From the NCBI GenBank assembly GCA_030770535.1, contig JASVEC010000024.1:620001-684000 (forward strand): a stretch of DNA of 64,000 nucleotides. The letters are read 5' to 3'. Shown piece by piece: positions 55,239 through 64,000 of this stretch. The translations under genes were made by a program, and so were the position numbers. Below the pieces are notes generated by a model. The model saw nothing but the letters and a program-made list of their open reading frames with translations. It was not told the DNA's origin and searched no databases. Position 1 is the stretch's first letter, and each line of letters opens with the position of its first letter. The DNA is from Batkoa obscura. Lineage: Eukaryota > Entomophthoromycota > Entomophthoromycetes > Entomophthorales > Batkoaceae.

Positions 55239-58200
55239 ATGAGTAACCCGATAACAATCACTCCCTCAAGTTATACTATGACCGAAGAAAAAGTAGCTTC
55301 CAAGAAAAAATTAACAAGAAGGAATTGTTATTCAATATTACTCAATATTATCACCTTATTTCTACCTAATAAATTATTTCATCAATTAGGTAAATATAAT
55401 TATCTATTATAATCACTTATTAATTAATAACTTCTAACTCTTGTTTCTCTTATAGGTTATAAAACTCCCTTACGAATCTTTCGATTAAAAGAAAAAGTAT
55501 TATATTCATTAATATTTCTAATCCTTAATGGACTATTATTGTTATTACTCATCAATAACATCATCACTTTAAGTAATAATTCATCTACTTATATACCATT
55601 CGCCTCAATCTCAAATCAACCCAGCATCATTTATGGACAATATTATGCTGACATCCCCAACAATGAATTTTCAAGTAATAATAGTAAGAGTAACTTTTAT
55701 GATTCTAGTTTCTTATATCAAGATCGAAATGAAGTATGTGATAATTTTTGGAATGTTCATGGATTAGGTACTTATCTACCATGTTATTTATTGGATTTCA
55801 ATAACTCTACACTGTTACAACTATCAAAGGAGAATAAAACATGTTTATATAAAACAGAAGAATTGAAAAGAACATTGAATAATCAAAAGAAAAAGAAGTT
55901 ACTATTAAGTTATAAATTCATTCAAATACATGAAAATTGGATTGTTTATAAAGACAAAGTAATTGATTTAAATCGATTAAAGTATTTACATCCCAATTTA
56001 ATTAAAGCGGAACAATTATGGGTTAAATTAATAATTGATAAAATTATTGATTTAACACAAATTCGAAAAGAGAATATAATTGATGTTACTTATTTGATAC
56101 AAAATTCATTAAATTACCAACAATTGAATTTGTTAAATGAATGTATATTTAATCGTATTTTGATTGGTTATATAAGTCCAATGACGTATTGGTGTTTAAT
56201 GTTTTATTTATTTGTTTCTATTCTTTCAATAGTTACGTTTCTATTTCTATTTTGGAAATTAAGTAAGTTTATTGTGTTTAAATTATTTAAATGGGATTAT
56301 ATATTTGATTGGAATTTCAATGGGGGTAAAGTAGCTACAAATTATTCATATCTGAGTTATAAGAAAAATGGAAAAGAAGAGGTAAATAAAATAATATAGA
56401 ATAACATAATTCTAATTAACTATTTAAATTATTTTTATTAGCATTTATCTTGGTTACAATGGTTAAATCAACAAAACGAAAATGTAATTAAAGAAGAGAA
56501 TACAATTAATGAATTGATATTAATGGAGAAAACATATCCTAATTTATTAAAATACCAAGATAATGAATTTAAAAAAAATAATCAAATATTAGCTCAAATT
56601 GAACCAAATTATGAATTAGAAAATGGTCTAGATTATGAACCCTTACGTAGTATATTTTATATTAATTCAAATGGAAGAGGAAATGTAACTAATTTAATCA
56701 AATGTTTAAAAAGTACATGTGAAAATGAATACCCAAACACACATAAATTAATAATTGTTATGATTGATGGTAGAAGTAATTATTTAAATCAGTTATTAAA
56801 ATTAATGATAGATCCAATATTACCTACTAAAGATATTCAAGCTTCAAGTTATTTAGATGATAATCAACAAATTAATCAAATCAAAATTTATGCTGGATAT
56901 TATGAATATATTAATCCTAATTATAAAGATAATAATATTGTTATGGAACAACAAAGTAAATATTTAAAAGTACCTTTAATTTATTTATATAAATTAGGTA
57001 ATAATAATGAAAATAACAATTATTGTGGCATTCGTGGTAATCGAGATAATTTAATACTAATATTAAGCTTTTTAAATAAGATTCATTTTAATTTACCATT
57101 AAATAATTTTGATTATGACTTTTATAAATCAATTAAATTAATTACAAATTGTAATATTAAATTATATTGTATTTTATTTACAATGAATTATAATGTAATA
57201 ATGAAATCCAATGCTATTATTAATATGTTACGTCCCTTCATTTTTAATGATAAAGTGATTTGTGTTCATTCCAAATTTCAATTTCAATCTAAGGATTTAT
57301 TATTAAGTAGATTGTTTAAAGTAATTATTAATTCATTTTATAATTTATATTATTATCATCCATTAGCTAACAATTGTATTGCTTATAAATTATATGATCA
57401 ACCAAATCGATTAAAATATATAGAAATTAATAATGAAATGAATTTATTACAATATAATAAATTAATTAACCCAATTTTATTAAAACAATATCAAATCAAT
57501 AATAATAATAATAATAATATATTATTACAATATTATAGACAATATTGTTATGATTATAATTTAATTAGTTTATTAAAATTAAAATTAAATCATGTTCAAT
57601 ATATTCAATTAAATACATCTCATATAATATATCAATTACCAATTACAATCAAATCATTTTGGATTACTAGTTGTATTGAATATTTGAAATATTTATTTAT
57701 TTCATTTAATGAATTTATAACTTCTTTTTCATTTATTCATTTTATTTTATTCAATATTTTATTATTTTTACCAACGTTATTATTATTGATTAGTTATATT
57801 ATTTATTATATAATCATTACTTTACAATGGAATAATTATAATATTAATGATATTAATATGATTTATTTATCATTTGTTATTAATGTTTTATTTTATTTCA
57901 TTATAGCAATATTGACTCAATCAAAACCAAGTATTAAGAATATTTTATTAGATAGTATTATTACAGTATTATTTTTGCCAATTTATTGTATAATATTGCC
58001 TTTGTTATCTATCTTTAATATTGATGAATTGTATAGTAAATATTTTTTAAATAGTATTTATCCAAATTATGAATTAAGTTCCATTCAAAATGAAAACCAA
58101 CAACAACGACAACAACAACATGATAGTAATAGATCAAAATTAGATCCAAAAGTATTTGTAAATACAGATTCATGGCATACAACTAATTTAACTAATGATA

Positions 58201-59381
58201 ATTTAAAAATAATGAGTTCATCAACAACCAATAATAATATAATTAATAATAATAATAATAATAATAATCAATTCATTCCTTCCTCTCATAGTAATAATAC
58301 TTATTTACGAAATTTAAGTATGCCATCTAATACATTACATGATCAAAGTAGTAATTTAATAAATAATCTTAGTTTAGAAGAAAATACAACAATTACTAAT
58401 AATAGTTATCAAATGGATCCAATATTAAATCGATGTCGATTAGAAATGGATCAAAATCAAAATCCATTTTATATGTCAATTGAAAGACAGACTTTAGAAA
58501 TTCAATTACCTCAAAAAACATTAACTTCTTGGTTATTATTTCAATTAAATTATCAAGTCAATTCAATTAATAATATTAATATTAATAATAGTAATAATAA
58601 TAGTAATAATAATAGAGAAATTCAAGATACAATAGATATTATTGAAGATTATAATAATTCAAATGAGTTGATATTATCTCCAAGTTCTTCCAATGCATTA
58701 CCTGATAATTACTATTATCAAGCCAGTGTACAACACAAATTGGAAAGAGAAATACAATATGAAAATCAGCAACAGCAGCAACAGCAACAATTAAAAGAAG
58801 AAAAGATAAAACTAAACAAACATCCTGAAATACAAGTAGCATCCAGTCCAAATAATTATGCTGAATTTGAAGATTCAATAATAAGAAATAGTATTAATAC
58901 GCAATTAAGACAGCCCTCTGAAGTCGGGAGAAAAATGATTGATTTGGAAAATGAAGCCAATAAAATTTATTCTTCATTATCTATTCGGAATTTATTAAAT
59001 GACATTAATGAACAAGAAAATTTTGAGACTGAAATTAATAATCAATCCAATTTCAGTGAAAATCAAGATGTTGAGGTAGAATCAGTATTAGATAATTATC
59101 TGGTCTTTAAACCAGGCAAAGTTGAAACTAAGGAGATTAATCAAATTCATACAAATCCTTTTAATTCAAAATCTAATTCCTCGCCTGAAACTACAGGTAA
59201 ATTAACTCAAAGTTTACCAGATTCTGTTGGGGATACTAATTTTCCTACAAATGAAGGATTAAATGATACTCAAATGACTAATGATACTCAAATAACAAAT
59301 GAATCTAACTATGTACTTTCGCCTAAATACAAATATAATTCAGCATTGCTAGATTCGAATACATCATCGTTGATACCATAA
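55239..59381 (+). CDS. Chitin synthase-like protein lacking catalytic motifs (class IV-like)
   Basis: Exons 55239-55389, 55456-56381 and 56442-59381, 1338 residues. The architecture follows class IV chitin synthases: N-terminal membrane segments, a PSIIYGQYYADI segment, a second pair of helices (TYWCLMFYLFVSILSIVTFL), the glycosyltransferase region, and C-terminal helices with LPIYCIILPLLSIFNIDELY, matching the end of the chitin synthase membrane domain. Conserved remnants are KLIIVMIDG (residues about 461-469) and GIRGNRDNLILILSFL (about 555-570). However, the DAD site of chitin synthases aligns with MNYN (607-610), the GEDR site with a YYRQY-like segment (about 723), and the QRRRW site with TIKSFWITS (about 761-769). 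All three active-site motifs are therefore gone from an intact frame. The tail is long and Asn/Gln-rich. It is probably a pseudoenzyme; the family call is firm, the role unknown. Confidence 0.8.
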
Positions 59382-59592
59382 TAAGGTGAAATGAGAGTGG
59401 GTTAATAAAAGATGCTATTTTTTTGATGATGTCATTTATTTTATTATATTATATTTGTTATTTTAATAAAAACATTGAAATTAAATTCTAAATTTAGTAA
59501 ATAAATATTAAAAACATCAAAATCTACATCATTTTAAAAATCTTAATTCGTTTCTTTTTTACTCATCTAATTTTTAAATTTTCAAATAAAAA

Positions 59593-62230
59593 ATGTCTAA
59601 AATCAATAATGACAAGCAACAAATTAATTCAACATGTTATCAATTAATACCAAATCAAAAATATTTAGTAATTGAACATCCAGGAAATATAGAAAATAAA
59701 GATAAAGGGTTGGCTACTTTAGGTGGACTAAAAAAAATTGAAAAGGTAAGTAAAGTTATATAAAAAAATAACATTAATAATATTAAATAATAATTCAAAA
59801 CAAAATAAAAACATATATTTAAAACTAATACAAAATTAATTATTTCATACAATAATTGTAATAATTTTATTAATTTTATTTTTTTTAAATATAGAACTTT
59901 TTCCAAAAAAAAGCATTTGAATTAAAATTACGTCCAGATGATTTCTATTCAAGTCCAATAATTGGTAGGTTGATGACAAGTAAGTCTCAATTAATAAAAG
60001 TAAAAGCAAAGTATAAAAGGAAAAAGAAAAAGAATGGAGATGATAAGAATGGAGATGATAAGAATGGAGATGAAGATGAAGATGAAGATGAAGATGAAGA
60101 TGAAGATGAAGGAGAATTATTATCTATGGAATCTGAAATCCTTGGCTCCATTGAGAATGTGGTTCGATTTAGAGGTAACTATATTTACATATTTGAATTA
60201 GAATTATCATATAAAATTTAAAAATAAATAAGTTAATAATGTTTTCTCAATTAGGTTTAGCGGATTATCAATCCATATTTAATGATCCTATTTCTAACAA
60301 ATTAGCAGATTTTTTAAAGAATGTGAGGAATATGGAAAGTAAGTTAATAGGTTTTATATTATCTTTAACTTTAGTAACTAAATTTAATTTCTTAGTTGAA
60401 TCCATGTACAAAACACCCCAAGACATTAGTCAGCTTGAACAAACACTTGGACCACGATTACTTCGTCCAACCATGTATGGCATGGTTGATCAACCCTTCA
60501 ATTATAATTATGAACAAGACAAAAATATATTAAGAGTTAAGATTCGAACAGCTGATGGTAAAGTGAAGATTAAACTAATAAATAAAACAAAAAGAGCCAA
60601 ATTTTTTGCTGTTTCAGTCAAATGGGATAAAGAAAAAGAAGAATTTATAGTCCCTAATGAAATGCCAGAGAGAGTGAGAAAAAACCTGGATCGAATTGAT
60701 AAGGAATTATTAAAAAAAGCAGAAGAGGTAAGTAATTAGAAAAAATTAAAGAGTGAGTTGTACAAGTGTTAAATGGTTTAATTTTTTTACGTTTATTTAG
60801 TTATTTAATGAAAGACCAATTTGGAATCGATTGGCTTTTTGTAATCAATTTGAAAAACTTTCAGGGCTAAGATTTAAAATGTATGTGTTATATATTTATA
60901 TATATTTATATATATCAAAATAATTTAATATTTTATTTATTTATTTTATTTCTATTATAGGGTATTACCTGCTTTAGCATATTTTGTGGCATCTGGACCC
61001 TATAGAGAATGTTGGATTAAATACGGATATAATCCAACATTGGATAAACAAGCACGATTGTAAGTTTTTAATTAAATTTTATAATAATAATTGTTTATTA
61101 AAGAAAGATTTTTGTATTTTATTTAGTTATCAATCTTTAGATTTAAGAAATCCAGATAAAGTTATGAGAATTCATTCCAAAGATAAAAATGAAGAAAATG
61201 AGTTTAATAATGAAGCAATGAAAATGTAAATAAGAAAAACAAATTAGTCTTACTATTATTCTTATTCTTATTTGATTTTTATAAATTGGATGATAATAAT
61301 ATTAATTTATTTTAATTTATAGGAAAGACAATCATATATTAAATATTGATAATTTAAAGTACAATTCCATGACAATAAAAACTCGATTATTTAATTTATA
61401 TGATGTTCAATCTAAAGAAATTGAACGATTAATAAATAATCCAGAAAACATATTAGATGAATTTAATGTAAGTAAGAAATTATTATTAATCTTTAGTAGA
61501 TAACTACAATATATATAAGAAGATTTTAATAGACAACCCATTGATTTAATTTACTTATACTAATTTTTAATTTCAACAATTAGATAAACACCGGCTGGTT
61601 TGAACCTACTATTCTACAACAAATCAATGATATTATATGTAAAGTATTTTTCCCACATCCAATGAATTCGGAAGAGATACCTATTTGGGAATATACACAG
61701 AAAAAAAGAAAGGGCAAAGTATTAAAATTACCAAAATTGCAATTTCAATTAGAAGAAAGTATGTTTCCAAAGTTACAAGAAGAAAATAGTCTATTAGAAA
61801 TAGAAAAAGGGTTGAGTGAGTTACAAAAATCCGAGTTGAAGGAAATGGGAGAGATAGAAGAGATGCAGCACACATTCACATTAGATGGATTGAATAGTCA
61901 AATAGGTAAAGTAAGTATAATACAATTGATAATATATATAATTGACAATTAATTTAATAATTCTATATTGTACCAGAAATTAGATCAACCAATGGAAATG
62001 AATATGGAAGAGCTAAGTGAAAATGAAAATGAAAATGAAAATGAAAATGAAAATGAAAATGCTGGTAAGTTAAATTATTTTTAATTTTGTTAATTTATAA
62101 TAATAATAATCTTTATAATTTTTTAATTGTAATAGATGATGAAGGGTTTGATATGGATTTAGAAGAGTTAGATTTTATGGATGTGTTCGGGGAAAATTCT
62201 GATAAAAGTTCAGAAGATGAAATAGAATAA
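59593..62230 (+). CDS. TFC1: TFIIIC subunit tau95 (GTF3C5-like)
   Basis: Eleven exons: 59593-59745, 59895-60174, 60255-60338, 60396-60727, 60801-60880, 60961-61059, 61127-61225, 61323-61467, 61584-61910, 61977-62064 and 62136-62230, 593 residues. Tau95 is part of TFIIIC, which binds the A box of tRNA genes for Pol III. The N-terminal dimerisation part has YLVIEHPGNIENKDKGLATL followed by LKLRPDDFYSSPI and VVRFRGLADYQ. The DNA-binding part has RPIWNRLAFCNQFEKLSGLR, LPALAYFVASGPYRECWIKY, GYNPTLDKQARL and YQSLDLRNPDKV. Acidic stretches (Asp-Glu repeats near 60070-60112, Glu-Asn repeats near 62020-62060, acidic C-terminus) fit the family. The third intron (60339-60395) is 57 nt with no stop, so it could be retained in frame. 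Confidence 0.92.
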
Positions 62231-62489
62231 AAGGAAGAGTTTTAAAATTAAAAAAATAAAATTCATTTTAATATATAATGTTATTATTAATGTAGCCGTT
62301 CTTTTATTATAGTAATTTATCTGATAATTGGAGATTATTAAAAGTAATTTTAAAATAATTAGTTTAATATCTTTATTTCTTAGTATTCAATGATAAGTAA
62401 AATTTAAATAGAAAATAAATAGTTGAATTTATTAAATAAAATCGACCAATTGTAATAAAAGAAATAGAAATCAATATTTTGATAAAAGT

Positions 62490-62594
62490 ATGTAAGGATG
62501 TTTTTTTACTTTATCACCTTTTTCATCTTTTAAGCGCTATTTGAGCGGAAGGATCGTTGTAAAATTCTTAAATAAAAATGTACATCCCCATATG
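62490..62594 (+). repeat. MITE-like palindromic element
   Basis: A-to-B orientation. ACTTTATCACCTTTTTCATC, AAGCGCTATTTGAGCGG and ACATCCCCATATG. The left end is slightly diverged (TATGTAAGGATG). Confidence 0.88.
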
Positions 62595-62723
62595 TTTATA
62601 ATTTTAAATTGAATTTTGTTATACAATAAAAGGAGGATTAATCTATCTTAAACTTAATTAAGATTTTGCTTGTAACTAAGTTCAAACGTACAATTAAATA
62701 TTATGTCTATTCATCTTACTAAT

Positions 62724-62826
62724 ATATGAGAATATATTTTTTTGCTTAAGAATTTTACTAATATATTTTCTGCTTAGTAGTACTTAAAAATGGAAAAAGT
62801 AATGAAACCAAAAAGTATCGCTATAT
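62724..62826 (-). repeat. MITE-like palindromic element
   Basis: B-to-A orientation. ATATGAGAATATA at the left and GTATCGCTATAT at the right. It shares its right end with the next copy. Confidence 0.8.
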
Positions 62827-62928
62827 GGGGATGTATTTTTGTGTTTAAGAGTTTTACTAATAATTTTTCCACTCAAATAGCGCTTAAAGGATGGAAAAAG
62901 TAATGAAGCCAAAAAAATATCCCCATGT
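62823..62928 (-). repeat. MITE-like palindromic element
   Basis: B-to-A orientation, near consensus: ATATGGGGATGTATTTTTGT, ACTCAAATAGCGCTT and ATATCCCCATG. Confidence 0.9.
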
Positions 62929-63050
62929 ATTGTCCCTCTAACTATATAAGCATACTAAACATTTAAATCCATTTTAAACTACTTTTATTTATGATACATG
63001 TTGTCAAATTAATGTATTCATATCTGAGGAATACAAAAAAGTCTCTAGAT

Positions 63051-63152
63051 AAGGGCATATTTTTTTGGCTTCATTACTTTTTCCATTTAAATACTACTAA
63101 GCAGAAAATATGTTAGTAAATTAAATTCCTTAAATAAGAAGAGGTATCTCTA
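63051..63152 (+). repeat. Diverged MITE-like element
   Basis: GGCTTCATTACTTTTTCC is intact. The centre (TACTACTAAGCAG) and arm B are diverged and the ends are degraded. Confidence 0.75.
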
Positions 63153-63623
63153 TATTGATAATTCTTTAGGTTGGATGTAGTAACAAAACCTAATTTAATT
63201 TAACGAAGTACTCCTGCTATTATGATTTAAGAATTTAATCTATTTTATTCAAAATATAAATAAAATCAATTCAATAATTTATAACATCAGATGATCTTAT
63301 CTTTTTAGATTAGATAAATACAATATTACTCACTGTCTTATGACCTTAAGTCTGACAATTTAACCCTAAATTCTTTAATTTAATGAAATTTGATTGGCCA
63401 ATTAAAGAATTTAGATTCAAAAAATAGGGGAATTTTTAAATTATGCAATAAAGTGACTGTTTTAAAAAAAGTTGAGTCATCAACTATCATGAATCATAAA
63501 GAAAAGTGAACACTAAAAATAAAAGATAAAAAGTATATAAAGCTAAAAGAGAGTCCAAACTAATCAACTTTAATAAAAAAAATAAGATTATAAAACAGAA
63601 AATATTAATAGTCAAAATCAAAA

Positions 63624-64000
63624 ATGAAACAAGTTAAAATAGTAGTATTGCCGGGAGATGGTATAGGGCCAGAAGTCACTTCACAAGCTGTTCGAGTATT
63701 AAAAGTAGTGGGAGATTATTTAGAAGCTCAAAATACTCATCAATTTCAATTTATTGAAAAAAAATTTGGTGGTGCTGCCATTGATGCTTATAGTAAGGAT
63801 TTTTATTAAGTTTACTTTATTCCTGTTCATTATTAATCCTATTACTTAGATGATCCCTTCCCAAAAGACACAAAAGAAGCCATTTTAAACTGTGATGCTA
63901 TTTTATTGGGGGCCGTAGGTGGTCCTCAATGGCCAAAATTAATTGATGTTAATGATCAATCTAAAGGATATGGACCTCGACCTGAACAAGGATTATTAGA
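63624..64000 (+). CDS. LEU2: 3-isopropylmalate dehydrogenase, 5' part only
   Basis: Third step of leucine synthesis: NAD-dependent oxidative decarboxylation of 3-isopropylmalate. Exon 1 is 63624-63792; exon 2 starts at 63850 and runs off the window end. The frame continues across the 57-nt intron (DAY joined to NDPFPKDTKEA). Family motifs are IVVLPGDGIGPEVTSQAVRV, FGGAAIDAY, CDAILLGAVGGPQWPKL and RPEQGLL (substrate and cofactor region). The 5' end has no obvious mitochondrial presequence, consistent with the cytosolic fungal enzyme. About two thirds of the protein lies outside the window. Confidence 0.95.

Larger units (their letters stand above)
62231..63623. other. Intergenic region with four MITE copies
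   Basis: No gene is seen. Four MITE-like copies in 660 bp (62490-63152) form the densest cluster of the window. The LEU2 promoter presumably lies in the last 300 bases; no GCN4-type site was identified with confidence. Confidence 0.5.

Noticed and set aside
3726-63152. TA or longer target-site duplications around the MITEs
   Set aside because: ATAT is part of the shared terminus and the flanks are AT-rich, so no duplication can be separated from the element ends by eye.

Overview
The window is nuclear DNA of a fungus with a very AT-rich genome. The evidence is a chitin-synthase-family protein, a Skt5/Chs4-type chitin synthase regulator, LEU2, an HSF-type factor, and protein genes split by many short introns (mostly 50-70 nt, GTAAGT/GTAAAT donors, TAG or AAG acceptors). 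Poly-Asn and poly-acidic tracts fit the base composition. Two tandem seven-helix receptors of rhodopsin-like (class A-like) shape, together with the low GC, suggest an early-diverging lineage such as Entomophthoromycotina (Conidiobolus-like). That placement is an inference.

Layout. 1-4.4 kb: one intact and two decayed copies of an IS630/Tc1-like DNA transposon. 5.8-15.3 kb: a compact gene block of malic enzyme, ERB1, a membrane short-chain dehydrogenase, an AAGAB/Irc6-type adaptor chaperone and an ankyrin protein. 17.5-20.9 kb: an amidase and a tetraspanin. 22.7-29.8 kb: HSF-like factor, RPB11, an unrecognised four-exon gene and a Skt5-like Sel1-repeat protein with a C-terminal CaaX box. 30.6-31.6 kb: ribosomal protein eL8, with a foldable intron. 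33-37.4 kb: a tandem duplication carrying two seven-helix receptors. 38.4-40.8 kb: a complete second DNA transposon. 42.6-52.8 kb: RLP7, the GATOR2 subunit WDR59/Sea3, MED17 and an acyl-protein thioesterase. 55.2-64 kb: a class IV-like chitin synthase that has lost its catalytic motifs, the TFIIIC subunit tau95, and the 5' part of LEU2, cut by the window edge.

A palindromic repeat of about 105 bp occurs about 23 times, only between genes. Its ends match those of the 38.4-40.8 kb transposon, so it is probably that element's non-autonomous (MITE) derivative. It also explains several spurious open frames.

Functional links. ERB1, RLP7 and eL8 belong to 60S ribosome assembly. RPB11, MED17 and tau95 belong to transcription by Pol II and Pol III. 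The Skt5-like protein and the chitin-synthase-like protein may belong to one system, because Skt5/Chs4 is known to activate class IV chitin synthase. Exon joins were worked out by hand from reading frame, splice signals and family similarity. They have not been checked against transcripts.
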